A DNA stretch of 64,000 nucleotides from Mycobacterium parmense (GTDB lineage: Bacteria; Actinomycetota; Actinomycetes; Mycobacteriales; Mycobacteriaceae), in contig NZ_AP022614.1 of NCBI RefSeq assembly GCF_010730575.1, positions 806,001 through 870,000 on the forward strand, written 5' to 3'. Positions 26,630 to 36,802 of the stretch are shown here, piece by piece. Under the pieces are notes generated by a model that ran no database searches, was not told the DNA's origin, and saw only the letters and a list, made by a program, of their open reading frames with translations. Position numbers and translations under genes: made by a program. The number at the start of each line of letters is the position of its first letter. The stretch's first letter is position 1.

Positions 26630-27775
26630 CTAGCGCTTGCCCCAGTCCCATGGCGGTGTCGTCAGCAGCTCCTGGCCGGCGATGCGGGTCTCGCCGCAGT
26701 CCTTGACGAGCTCGACCTCGACGGCGTCCGGCAATTCGCGCAGCGAGCGCGAATGCGTGACCACCACCAGCTGGGTTCGGTCGGCCGCGGCGCGGATCAG
26801 CCGGGCCAGGGGACGCACCAGATCCGGGTGTAGCGACGTTTCGGGCTCGTTGAGCACCATCAGCGACGGCGGCTGCGGGCTCAGAAGTGCTGCGGCCCAG
26901 AGCAAGAACCGCAGCGTGCCGTCGGACAACTCCGCCGCCCGCAGCGGGCGCAGCATCCCGCGCTGACGCAACCGCAGATCGAAGAGGCCGTCGTCGACGG
27001 CGACCGACACCGTGGCGCCGTCGAACGCGTCCGCGACGGCCCGGTCCAGGTCGTCGAACCCGGCCTCGACGACCGTCTGGATCGCGGCGGCCAGATCGCT
27101 GCCGTCGTCGGACAGCACCGGGGTGCGCGTGCCTACCTGTGGGTGTCGCACGGGTGCCGCCGCGTCGACGCGGAAGCCGTCGTAGAAGCGCCAGGCCCGC
27201 AACCGCTCGCGGATCGCGGTCAGTTCGGGGAGCGCCTCCGGGTGTGCGAACTCCGCGAGGATGCTGCGGTAGGGCGGAAACGACCGGGACAGCTCGTCGA
27301 ACCCGCGGCCGCCGCTCACCTCGACGAAGTCCCGGGTGCGGCGCACCAGCGTCGCACCGGTCCGCGGCACCGGACCGGCGAACACCGCTTCGCGTTTGAT
27401 CTCCGGGTCGCGGGCGAAGGCCGAGCCGGGACCCGCGGCCTGGGGGATACCGAGGTCGATCAGATAGCCGAAATCGTCGGCGGCAAAGCCCAATTCGAGT
27501 GACACCGGGCGGGTGCGCACGGTGCCCTCGGTGGTGCCGGACCGCCGGGCGGCGCCCAGCTGTTCGGGCCCGGCCCACAGCGCCGACTGCAGCCCGCCCT
27601 CGCGGGCCAGCGCGCCGATCACCTCGCCCCGGCCGCAGTTGGCCAGCAGCCGCAATGCGCGATACAGCGACGACTTCCCTGCGCCGTTGGCCCCGGTGAC
27701 AACCGACAGCCGGCCCAGCGGCAGGATGACCTCGCGCAGCGAGCGATACCCGCGAATGGCGACCGTCTGCAGCAC
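26630..27775 (-). CDS. AAA/RecF-like ATPase (OLD-type ABC ATPase domain)
   Basis: The 381-residue protein has Walker A GANGAGKS (28-35), an ABC-type signature region (ELSDGTLR) and a Walker B with catalytic residues in MVLNEPETSLHPD, then a His switch (VVVTHSR). It belongs to the SMC/RecF-like chromosome-associated ATPases. No TOPRIM nuclease domain follows, unlike OLD nucleases. Six bases separate it from the antiporter gene, so they may be cotranscribed. Function is unknown; DNA repair or defence are possibilities. Confidence 0.75.
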   Translation of the reverse strand: MLQTVAIRGYRSLREVILPLGRLSVVTGANGAGKSSLYRALRLLANCGRGEVIGALAREGGLQSALWAGPEQLGAARRSGTTEGTVRTRPVSLELGFAADDFGYLIDLGIPQAAGPGSAFARDPEIKREAVFAGPVPRTGATLVRRTRDFVEVSGGRGFDELSRSFPPYRSILAEFAHPEALPELTAIRERLRAWRFYDGFRVDAAAPVRHPQVGTRTPVLSDDGSDLAAAIQTVVEAGFDDLDRAVADAFDGATVSVAVDDGLFDLRLRQRGMLRPLRAAELSDGTLRFLLWAAALLSPQPPSLMVLNEPETSLHPDLVRPLARLIRAAADRTQLVVVTHSRSLRELPDAVEVELVKDCGETRIAGQELLTTPPWDWGKR

Positions 27776-27781
27776 CGGACG

Positions 27782-29371
27782 TTACTCGCCGTCCGCCTGG
27801 TCGAGGAGTTGCACTTCCTCCAGGTCCATCTCGGCCTGCAACTCGCGCAGCACGATGTCGTCGATCAGGTTCTGGTTGCGCAGGGCGGTGATCGCGTGCC
27901 GCTTGTGCTGCAGCGCGCCGAGGCGCATCCGGCGGATCAGATCTTTGCGCTCGGCCAGGTGGCTGTCCGAGCCGTCCTCGGTGGCCATCACCAAGGCGGC
28001 GTGCTTCTCGTATTCCTGTTGCACGCGTTGCAGCATGTCGTGGTCGACGCCCAGCTCGTCGGCGATCGCGGGCAGCGCGTCGAGCGCGGCCTGCGTGCCG
28101 CGGGTGCGGGCCAGCCGTAACTCCTCGGCGTGGGCGACGTCGTCGGGCATCTGCGCCCAGCGCACGACCGCGGGCAGCGTCGTGCCCTGGACGATGACCG
28201 TGATGAGGATGACGATCACCACCACGAAAACGATGAGGTTGCGGTCCGGGAAGGGGCGCCCGGAATTGGTCGTCATCGGAATGGCCAGCGCCGCGGCCAG
28301 CGACACCGCGCCGCGGAAGCCCGCCCAGGCGGTCACCATGCGCTGACGCCAGTCGACCCGGCGGGCACGCTGGACTTCACGCCGGTCGACCAGCCGCAGC
28401 ACTGCGGTGGTGGCCTCCCCCCAGAAGAATCGCGACGCGACGATGACGGCGGTCACGACGAGGGCGAGGAAGACGGCGTGGCGCAGGCCCCCGTCGACAT
28501 GGTCGATCCCCCGCACCGCGCCGGGAATCTGGACGCCGACGAACACCCACAGCGAGCCGTTGATCAGGAAGGTGGTGATGTCCCAGAACGCGAAGGCCTG
28601 CAGCCGGGATCGGGCCCGGATCACCTTCGGCCCGAAGTATGTCATCACAAAAGCCGACAGCAGCACGGCGACCACCCCGCTGCAGTCGAACGCCTGCGCC
28701 AGCAGGAACGCCGCGAACGGGGTGAGCAGGCTCAGCGCGCCCTCTTCGAGAGGTGCGTCGATCTTCTGCCGCAACAACACCACCAGCGCTCCCACCAGCA
28801 GTCCGGCGGCAATGCCTCCGACGTAGGAGGCGATGAAGCGGAAGGTCAGGGCGGCGGGGCTGACCGGGTGGCCGCCCATTGCGACCGAGACACTGACGGC
28901 GAACAGGACCAGCGCGGTGCCGTCGTTGATGAGGCTCTCGCCGCGCAGCACGGTCAGCGAGCGGCGGGGCAGTTTCTTCGCGAGGCCGGCCACGGCGGCA
29001 GCGTCGGTGGGGGAGAGCACCGCGCCGAGGACCGCGGCCGCGTGCGACTCCATGCCGAGGGCCCGCGCCGTCCACGACACCGCCACCGAGGTGGCGATCA
29101 CCAGGCCGATACTGAGGAAGACGATCACGCGTGCGTTCGCCCGGATCTCGCGGAAGCTGGTGTTCATGCTTTCCCAGTAGAGGATCGCCGGGAGGAACAG
29201 CAGCAACACGATCTCACCGTCGATCCGAACCTCGCCGAACCGGGGAATGAGCCCCAGCAGGGCCCCCAGCAGGATCAGCAGGACGGGCGGGCCCACCCGA
29301 TAGCGGCGGCCCAGGACTGTCCCGACGATGACGGTGGAGACGAGAGCAACGATGAGGACGAGGCCAAACAC
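27782..29371 (-). CDS. yjcE: CPA1-family Na+/H+ antiporter
   Basis: The 529-residue protein has about 12 membrane segments in the first 400 residues, the CPA1 features SPTDAAAV and GESLINDGTALVLF, and a C-terminal cytoplasmic helical domain with charged coil segments. It exchanges Na+ or K+ for protons across the inner membrane. It resembles M. tuberculosis YjcE (Rv2287), which lies in the same backbone from memory. The start is GTG, with GAGGATGG upstream. Confidence 0.85.
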   Translation of the reverse strand: MFGLVLIVALVSTVIVGTVLGRRYRVGPPVLLILLGALLGLIPRFGEVRIDGEIVLLLFLPAILYWESMNTSFREIRANARVIVFLSIGLVIATSVAVSWTARALGMESHAAAVLGAVLSPTDAAAVAGLAKKLPRRSLTVLRGESLINDGTALVLFAVSVSVAMGGHPVSPAALTFRFIASYVGGIAAGLLVGALVVLLRQKIDAPLEEGALSLLTPFAAFLLAQAFDCSGVVAVLLSAFVMTYFGPKVIRARSRLQAFAFWDITTFLINGSLWVFVGVQIPGAVRGIDHVDGGLRHAVFLALVVTAVIVASRFFWGEATTAVLRLVDRREVQRARRVDWRQRMVTAWAGFRGAVSLAAALAIPMTTNSGRPFPDRNLIVFVVVIVILITVIVQGTTLPAVVRWAQMPDDVAHAEELRLARTRGTQAALDALPAIADELGVDHDMLQRVQQEYEKHAALVMATEDGSDSHLAERKDLIRRMRLGALQHKRHAITALRNQNLIDDIVLRELQAEMDLEEVQLLDQADGE

Positions 29372-29613
29372 CAGCCCATCCTCCTGGATCGGGAAGCGGT
29401 GTGCGCCTCAGGGGCGGGAGCGCCGACGCCGACCGTGGACGCTTCGGCCGTCGCGGTCGTGCGGGACCGATATGGAAAGACTCTGCATCGCAACCGGAGT
29501 CACCGACACCGCGCTCGAACCGTCGCCGCCGGCGTGATCGTCCGCACGGTCAACTCCGGTCCGGACCCCGGGTCGAAGTGCTAGGTTCCGGATCGGACTG
29601 AAGGGGGTTCGTG

Positions 29614-30048
29614 GTGAAGATCAGGCTGCTCGTGGCAGTCGTCCTGTTCGTTGCGTTCGCGCTTGTCGGCTGCAATTTCGCCTCCAGAAACCCGCCGTCA
29701 ACCAGGACGCTGCAGGTTCCCATGAACGACATCCTCAAGCAGAAGACCATCACCCAGAGCATCACGCTTGCCGTCGGCAACACGCTCGTGGTGACGCTCG
29801 GCTCGAACTACACCACCCCTTTCCGCTGGGCGCCGGACATGAAGGTCAGCGACCCGTCGGTGATCAAGCAGATCAGTCACGAGTTCGTGCACCCGACCAC
29901 AGACGCGCTGGGCGCGCCGGGCTCGGAGGTCTGGACGTTTTCGGCCTTGAAGGCGGGGACGACGCGCATCACCACGTCCTACGCGAGCATCGTGGGCCGC
30001 AACGCCCGACCCGCGTGTACGTACACGGCCGACGTGACCGTCCAGTAG
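29614..30048 (+). CDS. Chagasin-like (MEROPS I42) protease-inhibitor lipoprotein
   Basis: The protein of about 144 residues has a signal peptide with lipobox ALVGC. Its beta domain shows the three chagasin loops in order: NYTTPFRW (NPTTGY-like), GAPGSEVWTF (GxPG) and NARPACTYTA (RP-x). I42 proteins tightly inhibit papain-family cysteine proteases. A lipid-anchored form would sit on the outer face of the cell membrane or envelope. The second GTG (29614) is chosen because AAGGGGG is 6 bases upstream; 29611 is an alternative. Confidence 0.72.
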   Translation: MKIRLLVAVVLFVAFALVGCNFASRNPPSTRTLQVPMNDILKQKTITQSITLAVGNTLVVTLGSNYTTPFRWAPDMKVSDPSVIKQISHEFVHPTTDALGAPGSEVWTFSALKAGTTRITTSYASIVGRNARPACTYTADVTVQ

Positions 30049-30049
30049 A

Positions 30050-30814
30050 TCAGGTCCCCGGCCGCAGCATCCTGGCGCTGACGAGGGCGGACATCCAGCC
30101 GGGCATCAGCCGGCCGCCCGCCGTCAGCACCCGCCACCGCCACCCCGGGACCACGACGGCGCGTCCGCGCTCCACGCCCCGCAGGCCCGCCGCCACCACC
30201 GGTTCCGGTGCGGCGAGGCGCCGGTAGACCGCGGGGTGTGAGACATCGGATTCCAGCGCGTCGACGAAGCCGGTCCGGGTGGGCCCCGGGCATAACGCCG
30301 TCACGGTCACGCCCGAACCGCGGGTCTCGGCCCAGAGGGCCTGGCTCAGGGACAGCACGAACGCCTTCGAGGCACCGTAGGTTGCCTGGTAGGTGCCGGG
30401 CTGGAACGCGATGGTGGATGCGACATTCAGGATTGCGCCCTTGCCGCGGGCGAGCATGCCCGGCAACACGGCGTGGGTCAGCCTGGTCAGCGCGCCGATG
30501 TTGACCCCGATCAGGCTGGCCTCGCGGTCGGCGTCGATGTCCGCGAACGGGCCGTAGGTGCCGAACCCGGCGTTATTCACCAGGAGGTCGATCGCGCGCC
30601 CGTCGAGCCGGGACAGCAGCTGGTGGACGCCCTCGTCGGTGCCGAGGTCGCCGACGACCAGTTCGACCTCCTGCTCGATGCGCGCCGCAACGGCTTTGAG
30701 CCGGGGCTCGTCGCGTCCGGCGAGCACCAGTGAGTGGCCACGCTGGGCCAGCTGTTCGGCGAAGATCGCTCCCAGGCCCGAGCTGGCGCCGGTGATGACG
30801 GCTAGTTTCGACAT
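30050..30814 (-). CDS. Short-chain dehydrogenase/reductase
   Basis: The 254-residue protein has TGASSGLG (8-15), NNAGFG, and the catalytic Ser and YGASK near residue 145. It is an NAD(P)-dependent oxidoreductase of the classical DltE/Sdr family, with a C-terminal hydrophobic stretch. The substrate is unknown. A GTAAGGAG site precedes the ATG. It ends 2 bases from the convergent I42 gene and starts just after the DUF1707 gene, with which it may be cotranscribed. Confidence 0.82.
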   Translation of the reverse strand: MSKLAVITGASSGLGAIFAEQLAQRGHSLVLAGRDEPRLKAVAARIEQEVELVVGDLGTDEGVHQLLSRLDGRAIDLLVNNAGFGTYGPFADIDADREASLIGVNIGALTRLTHAVLPGMLARGKGAILNVASTIAFQPGTYQATYGASKAFVLSLSQALWAETRGSGVTVTALCPGPTRTGFVDALESDVSHPAVYRRLAAPEPVVAAGLRGVERGRAVVVPGWRWRVLTAGGRLMPGWMSALVSARMLRPGT

Positions 30815-30823
30815 CGTTGCTCC

Positions 30824-31261
30824 TTACTTGTTCTTAATTGTCCCGAGTGTCGTGCAGGGGTGGACGCCGGCGGCGTGGCTGACGAGCCCGATCGCACCGC
30901 CGAGGATCGGCCAGATCGGCCAGAAGTAGGTCGCGCCGGTGGTCGCCGCGACCCCGCCCCACACCGCGAGCACAATCAGGGCCATCGCGAGGTAGCCGAC
31001 GAGGTGCACGTGCACCCCGAGCCGTGCCGCGGCCGCCCGGGCCTGTCGCCGTTGGGGATCGGCCCGCCGGATGCGCTCGAGCGGCAGGTCGGCGAGCAGT
31101 TCCCGCAGCTCCGCGGTGGTGTGCGCCTGGAACGCCGCCTGTGCCCGTTCGTCGTATTCGTCGATCCGCAGGTAACCCTGGGCGAGGGCCTGGCCCAGCT
31201 GTGCGGCCGCCTTCTCGCGGTCGCGGTCGCCGGCGCGGCCGGCCATGAGTTGTGTGTCCAC
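30824..31261 (-). CDS. DUF1707 protein with two membrane helices
   Basis: The protein of about 145 residues has a DUF1707 domain at the N-terminus (GDRDREKAAAQLGQALAQG...YDERAQAAF) and two hydrophobic segments near the C-terminus (around 92-112 and 115-130). DUF1707 proteins are actinobacterial and of unknown role. The GTG at 31261 has an AAAGGGG site; an ATG five codons later is also possible. It is divergent from the TetR gene across an inverted repeat. Confidence 0.7.
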   Translation of the reverse strand: MDTQLMAGRAGDRDREKAAAQLGQALAQGYLRIDEYDERAQAAFQAHTTAELRELLADLPLERIRRADPQRRQARAAAARLGVHVHLVGYLAMALIVLAVWGGVAATTGATYFWPIWPILGGAIGLVSHAAGVHPCTTLGTIKNK

Positions 31262-31288
31262 GTCCACCCCTTTCGCGATGTGAATAGC

Positions 31289-31318
31289 ATTAACATAGAC
31301 GACGATGTTAATGTCGTC
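31289..31318. promoter_or_regulatory. Overlapping inverted repeats between DUF1707 gene and TetR
   Basis: ATTAACAT (31289-31296) and ATGTTAAT (31305-31312) are perfect complements around 8 bases. Overlapping it, GACGA (31301-31305) and TCGTC (31314-31318) form a second repeat around 8 bases. The site ends 3 bases before the TetR ATG, so it is a likely autoregulatory operator also covering the divergent DUF1707-SDR genes. Confidence 0.65.
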
Positions 31319-31321
31319 AAC

Positions 31322-31933
31322 ATGGCAGTGCAGCGGAGGAGAGCCACGGCGGCGCGCCGGGACACCTATCACCACGGCGACCTCAAGCGCGCGCTGACCA
31401 GCGCCGCGCTGTCCCTGGTCGCCGAGAAGGGGCCCAAGGGGTTCACGCTGACCGAGGCCGCGCGCCGCGCCGGCGTGAGCGCCGCGGCCCCGTATCGGCA
31501 TTTCGCCGACAAGGCCGAGCTGCTGGCCGCGGTCGCCGAACAGGGTTTCCGCGAGCTGCACGCCGCGTTGACCGCGGCCGGCGCGGGGGCGCCGAAGGCC
31601 CGGGTGATCGAGCTCGGGCGGGCCTACGTGCGTTGGGCCGTCACCCATCCCGACCACTACCGGGTGATGTTCGGCGCCGAGATCGACAAGAGCGACCACC
31701 CGGCGCTGGCGGTCGCCGCCGACGAGGCGTTCGGCGACCTGCTCGGCGTCATCGCGGCGTGCCGGGAGGCGGGGATGTTCGCCGGCCGCGACCCTCGCGA
31801 GGTTGCCGCGCCGCTCTGGTCGCTGGTGCACGGGGTGGCGTCGCTGGCTATCGGCGGGGAGCTCGGCGCCGTCGGCATCGTCGAGGACCCGGAGACCATC
31901 GTCGTCGACGTGGTGGGCCGGATGCTGGGTTAG
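31322..31933 (+). CDS. TetR-family regulator
   Basis: The 203-residue protein has a basic N-terminus, then YHHGDLKRAL, a hallmark of one TetR subfamily with a TetR_C_13/WHG-type domain, and the HTH ending SAAAPYRHFADKAELL. The C-terminal part (AYVRWAVTHPDHYRVMFG) fits that subfamily. It is divergent from the DUF1707/SDR pair and probably controls it. Confidence 0.85.
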   Translation: MAVQRRRATAARRDTYHHGDLKRALTSAALSLVAEKGPKGFTLTEAARRAGVSAAAPYRHFADKAELLAAVAEQGFRELHAALTAAGAGAPKARVIELGRAYVRWAVTHPDHYRVMFGAEIDKSDHPALAVAADEAFGDLLGVIAACREAGMFAGRDPREVAAPLWSLVHGVASLAIGGELGAVGIVEDPETIVVDVVGRMLG

Positions 31934-31943
31934 CGCGTTGTGG

Positions 31944-33218
31944 CTAGGCGACCTCGGCTTGGCGCCGCGACGCGTAGACCTCGGCGAGGAACTGTTCGAC
32001 GGCGACGGCCGTGTGGGCCGCGCGCGCCGAGCCGAAGATGTCGAACGCGTGCTGGGTGCAAGGCAATTCGGCGTAGACGACGGGCTGCCTGCTGGCCTCG
32101 CGCAGCGCCGTGACGAACCCGCGCGCCTGCTCGACGGGAACCAGCGAGTCGTTGCGTCCGTGCAACACGAAGAACGGGGGAGCGTCGGGGCCGACGTGGT
32201 TGACCGGCGAAGCGGTGACGAATGTCTGCATGTGCGTCGAGGGCCGTTGCTTGAGAACCGATTTGACGAGCAGGCCCGGCATCATCGGGTGCATCGCGTC
32301 GTCGAACCGGGTGAAGTCGTAGACGCCGTAGAACGGGACGGCGGCTTGCACCCGGGTGTCGGCGTCTTCGAACCCGGGCTGGAATTGCGGGTCGTTCGGC
32401 GTCAGCGCCGCCAGCGACGACAGGTGGCCGCCGGCCGAACCGCCGGTGATGGCGATGAATTCGGGGTCGCCGCCGTACTCGGCGATGTGCGCCTTGACCC
32501 AGGCGAGGGCGCGCTTGACGTCGACGATGTGGTCGGGCCAGGTGTTGCGCGGGCTGTGCCGGTAGTTGACCGCCACACAGATCCAGCCCAGCTCGGCGAG
32601 GTGGCTCATCAGCGGATGGGCCTGCCCGCGTTTGTTTCCCGTCGTCCACGCACCGCCGGGGATCTGGAAGAGCACCGGTGCCTTGCCGCTCGGGTCGAGG
32701 TCCGGGCGGCGCCAGATGTCGAGGAAGTTCGCGCTCCCGTATTCGCCGTAACTGATGTCGGAGTCGTGGGCGTAATCGCGGTAGATCCGCATCATGCGCA
32801 GGAATCCCGGCGCCTTGGCGATGCCGGCGCCGGCCGGCCGGCGCCACAGGCCCGCGGACTCGGTGCGTCGCGCCGGTCCCAGGCCGCGGTCCAGGGCCTC
32901 GCTGAGCGGGGCGTTCGCCAGGTGGCCGGCGCGGCTGAAGTTCGCCAGGCCCACCGCCGAGACGGCCGCCACCAGCCAGGCCGCGGCGCGGACCGGCGGG
33001 TTGAGGCGCCGAGCGGTCAGCGCCAGTCCCCCGAGCTGGCTGAGAAGCGTTTGCAGAGGCAGCTCGGTGACCACCAGCCCGAACATCCACGAGAAGAGCG
33101 ACAGGTACCCTTTTCGCGCCAGTGGGCGGTAGCCGTTGAGGGTGGACGCCGCGGTCACCGCGGTGACGGCCAACGACCCAATCTGCCGGACGATATGGAC
33201 GATTCGCGCTTTCCGCAT
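31944..33218 (-). CDS. lipM: LipM-type esterase/lipase
   Basis: The 424-residue protein has an N-terminal part with hydrophobic segments (about 10-25, 43-60 and 76-92) and a C-terminal alpha/beta hydrolase. The oxyanion motif is a variant, PGGAWTTG, and the nucleophile elbow GGSAGGH marks a hormone-sensitive-lipase-like esterase. A late Asp (GRNDSLVP) and His (TQHAFD) complete the triad. It matches M. tuberculosis LipM (Rv2284) almost end to end from memory. It is probably a membrane-bound ester hydrolase with an unknown natural substrate. Confidence 0.88.
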   Translation of the reverse strand: MRKARIVHIVRQIGSLAVTAVTAASTLNGYRPLARKGYLSLFSWMFGLVVTELPLQTLLSQLGGLALTARRLNPPVRAAAWLVAAVSAVGLANFSRAGHLANAPLSEALDRGLGPARRTESAGLWRRPAGAGIAKAPGFLRMMRIYRDYAHDSDISYGEYGSANFLDIWRRPDLDPSGKAPVLFQIPGGAWTTGNKRGQAHPLMSHLAELGWICVAVNYRHSPRNTWPDHIVDVKRALAWVKAHIAEYGGDPEFIAITGGSAGGHLSSLAALTPNDPQFQPGFEDADTRVQAAVPFYGVYDFTRFDDAMHPMMPGLLVKSVLKQRPSTHMQTFVTASPVNHVGPDAPPFFVLHGRNDSLVPVEQARGFVTALREASRQPVVYAELPCTQHAFDIFGSARAAHTAVAVEQFLAEVYASRRQAEVA

Positions 33219-33291
33219 GGGCTCACCCTACGAGGGGTCGCCGGCGTCGGTGCGAAGTGACCGCTGGAGCAGCCCTTCCGGGGCTGGCGGG

Positions 33292-33618
33292 TCAGGTCGC
33301 CTCGGCCCGGCTCTCCAGCGCCTTCACGGCGGCGGGGTCGTTCTCGGTCAGCCCGACCTTCGACGCGCCACCGGGCGAGCCGAGCTCGGCGAAGAAGTCC
33401 GCGTTGATCTGCGTGTACTGGCTGTACTCCGACGGCAGGTCGTCCTCGTAGTAGATGGACTCGACCGGGCACACCGGCTCGCAGGCGCCGCAGTCCACGC
33501 ACTCGTCGGGGTGGATGTAGAGCATCCGGCCGCCCTCGTAGATGCAGTCGACGGGGCACTCCTCGATGCAGGCCTTGTCCTTGATGTCGACGCAGGGCTC
33601 GGCGATCACGTAGGTCAT
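33292..33618 (-). CDS. fdxA: 7Fe ferredoxin ([3Fe-4S][4Fe-4S])
   Basis: The 108-residue protein has eight N-terminal Cys (9, 17, 21, 25, 40, 43, 46 and 50) in the pattern of seven-iron ferredoxins, with C9/C17/C50 expected for the 3Fe cluster and C21/C40/C43/C46 for the 4Fe cluster. It resembles mycobacterial FdxA/FdxC. It lies 34 bases after the FprA-type reductase gene, so the pair forms an NADPH-to-ferredoxin electron chain. Partners could be sulfite reductase nearby or a P450. Confidence 0.9.
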   Translation of the reverse strand: MTYVIAEPCVDIKDKACIEECPVDCIYEGGRMLYIHPDECVDCGACEPVCPVESIYYEDDLPSEYSQYTQINADFFAELGSPGGASKVGLTENDPAAVKALESRAEAT

Positions 33619-33652
33619 CAGATGGGTCCTTCCTTAGGGCTGTTTCGGCTGG

Positions 33653-35011
<1,359 letters not shown>

Positions 35012-35083
35012 ATGGCCTCCCTCTGTGGATGTCAATGATCTCATCGTGCCCGCCTCAACATGCCCTGAGTAGGGGTTTTGGTG

Positions 35084-35115
35084 TTGTGGTGTCACAAGGT
35101 ACTGTTGTGTCACAA
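35084..35115. promoter_or_regulatory. Two LysR-type boxes between fprA and lysR
   Basis: TTGTG-GTGT-CACAA (35084-35097) and TTGTG-T-CACAA (35105-35115) are two inverted repeats with the same arms, 7 bases apart. The first fits the LysR T-N11-A pattern. They lie in the divergent gap between the FprA-type gene and the LysR gene, the usual autoregulatory position. A third degenerate copy (ATTGTGATGTGA) follows toward the LysR start. Confidence 0.65.
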
Positions 35116-35139
35116 GCACAGATTGTGATGTGACCCACG

Positions 35140-36081
35140 ATGCCGCTCAGCCCCCGCATGCCCGACCTCGCCTCGTTCGAGGTCTTCTTGGCGATCGCCG
35201 AGACGGGCAGCCTCGGCCGCGCCGCGCGCGAACTGGGGCTGACCCAGCAGGCGATATCGCGGCGGCTCGCGTCGATGGAGGCCCAGATCGGGGTCACATT
35301 GGCCGTGCGGACCACGCGCGGTTCGCAACTGACGCCCGCGGGCCTGATCGTCGCGGACTGGGCGGCGCGGTTGCTCGAAGTCGCCAACGAGATCGACGCG
35401 GGCCTGGGCTCGCTGCGCAAGGAGGGCCGCGAACGCATCAGAGTGGCGGCCAGCCAGACGATCGCCGAACAGGTGATGCCGCACTGGCTGCTGTCGTTGC
35501 AGAGCGAGGCGTCGCGGCGCGGCGCCACCGCACCCCAGGTGATCCTGACCGCCACCAACAGCGAGCACGCCATCGCCTCGGTGCGCGACGGCACGGCAGA
35601 CCTCGGCTTCGTTGAGAATCCCGGCCCACCAAAGGGTCTGGGAAGTTGCGTGGTGGGGCAGGACGAGTTGGTGATCGTGGTGCCGCCGGGCCACAAGTGG
35701 GCCCGACGGTCGCGGGTGGTGACCGCGGCCGAGGTCGCACAGACTCCTCTGGTTGCGCGCGAACCACATTCGGGCATCCGCGATTCGCTGGCGGCGGCAC
35801 TGCGCCGGGTGTTGGGCGAGGATATGGAACAGGCCGCTCCCGTCATGGAATTGAGTTCGGCGGCGGCGATGCGCGCCGCCGTCCTGGCCGGGGCCGGGCC
35901 GGCGGCGATGAGCCGGTTGGCGGTGGCCGACGATTTGGCCGTCGGCCGGCTGCTCGCGGTGACCGTCCCGGGGTTGGACCTGCGGCGCAAGTTTCGCGCC
36001 ATCTGGGTCGGCGGGCGCACCCCGCCCGCCGGGGCGATCCGGGAGTTGCTGAGCCACATCACCAGTCGCGCACCGAAGTAG
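35140..36081 (+). CDS. LysR-family transcriptional regulator
   Basis: The 313-residue protein has a winged HTH at about 8-66 (FLAIAETGSLGRAARELGLTQQAIS) and a periplasmic-binding-fold effector domain. It corresponds to M. tuberculosis Rv2282c from memory. It is divergent from the FprA/ferredoxin genes and converges on the che1-cysH-sirA operon. Boxes of the same sequence lie in front of both itself and sirA, so it may act as a sulfur or redox regulator like CysB. The start could also be the Met six codons later (MPDLASFEVF). Confidence 0.85.
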   Translation: MPLSPRMPDLASFEVFLAIAETGSLGRAARELGLTQQAISRRLASMEAQIGVTLAVRTTRGSQLTPAGLIVADWAARLLEVANEIDAGLGSLRKEGRERIRVAASQTIAEQVMPHWLLSLQSEASRRGATAPQVILTATNSEHAIASVRDGTADLGFVENPGPPKGLGSCVVGQDELVIVVPPGHKWARRSRVVTAAEVAQTPLVAREPHSGIRDSLAAALRRVLGEDMEQAAPVMELSSAAAMRAAVLAGAGPAAMSRLAVADDLAVGRLLAVTVPGLDLRRKFRAIWVGGRTPPAGAIRELLSHITSRAPK

Positions 36082-36085
36082 GGCG

Positions 36086-36802
36086 TCAGGCCGCCGCGTT
36101 CTGGGCCAGCGCCTGATCGTAGCGGTCGAGCACGGTCTCGGCGACCAGCGGGTGCGCGCCCAGCGGCGCGGCCATCGGGATGCCGTTGTCGCGGGCGTAG
36201 GCCGCCAGCTTGTCGGTGAACAGGCCGGGCGCCAGGAACCACGGCGCGATGACGAGCCGGCGGGCGCCGCGGCGGCGCAACTGGTGCGCCGCCCGGGCCA
36301 CCGACGCGTCGGGCCGGGTGGAAAACCCGGTCGCCGCGCCGACCCAGCTGGTCCCCGCCGCCAGCCGGGAGGCGACCTGCGCGGTGCGCGCGTTTGCCGC
36401 GGCATCCGACGAGCCGATCGCTACCACCATCACGCCGAGGTCGTCGTCGAGCGCGGAAACGCCGACGCGGCTGAGGCGTTCGCGCAGGACCGACACCAGC
36501 CTGTCGTCCTCGCCGAGGACGTCGGCCTGCCCGACGCCGTGTGCGCCGGCCTCGGCGATCTGTTTGGGAATGTCGCGGCGCGCGTGGTAGGCGCTGGCCA
36601 GCAGCAGCGGCGTGACCACCGCGCGGCGGCTGTCCGGCAGGCCGGCGAGCACGTCGACCAGGCCGGGCTCGTTGAGGTCGAGAAACGCCAGCCGCACGTC
36701 GAGACCGGGCCGCAGCAGCCGCACCCGGGCGGCCACGGCGCCGGCGTTGGCGCCCGATCGCGGATCCCTGCTCCCGTGGGCAGTCAGGACGAGTGTGCTC
36801 AT
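36086..36802 (-). CDS. che1: Sirohydrochlorin ferrochelatase-like protein (Che1/CbiX type)
   Basis: The 238-residue protein has two CbiX-like repeats. The first has a metal-binding His near the N-terminus (LTAHGSRDPRS) and the next conserved His in ASAYHARRD; the second repeat has APWFLAPG. It probably inserts iron into sirohydrochlorin to form sirohaem, the cofactor of the sulfite reductase two genes upstream. Its ATG overlaps the cysH stop (ATGA). The order sirA-cysH-che1 is the M. tuberculosis Rv2391-Rv2393 order. Confidence 0.85.
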   Translation of the reverse strand: MSTLVLTAHGSRDPRSGANAGAVAARVRLLRPGLDVRLAFLDLNEPGLVDVLAGLPDSRRAVVTPLLLASAYHARRDIPKQIAEAGAHGVGQADVLGEDDRLVSVLRERLSRVGVSALDDDLGVMVVAIGSSDAAANARTAQVASRLAAGTSWVGAATGFSTRPDASVARAAHQLRRRGARRLVIAPWFLAPGLFTDKLAAYARDNGIPMAAPLGAHPLVAETVLDRYDQALAQNAAA

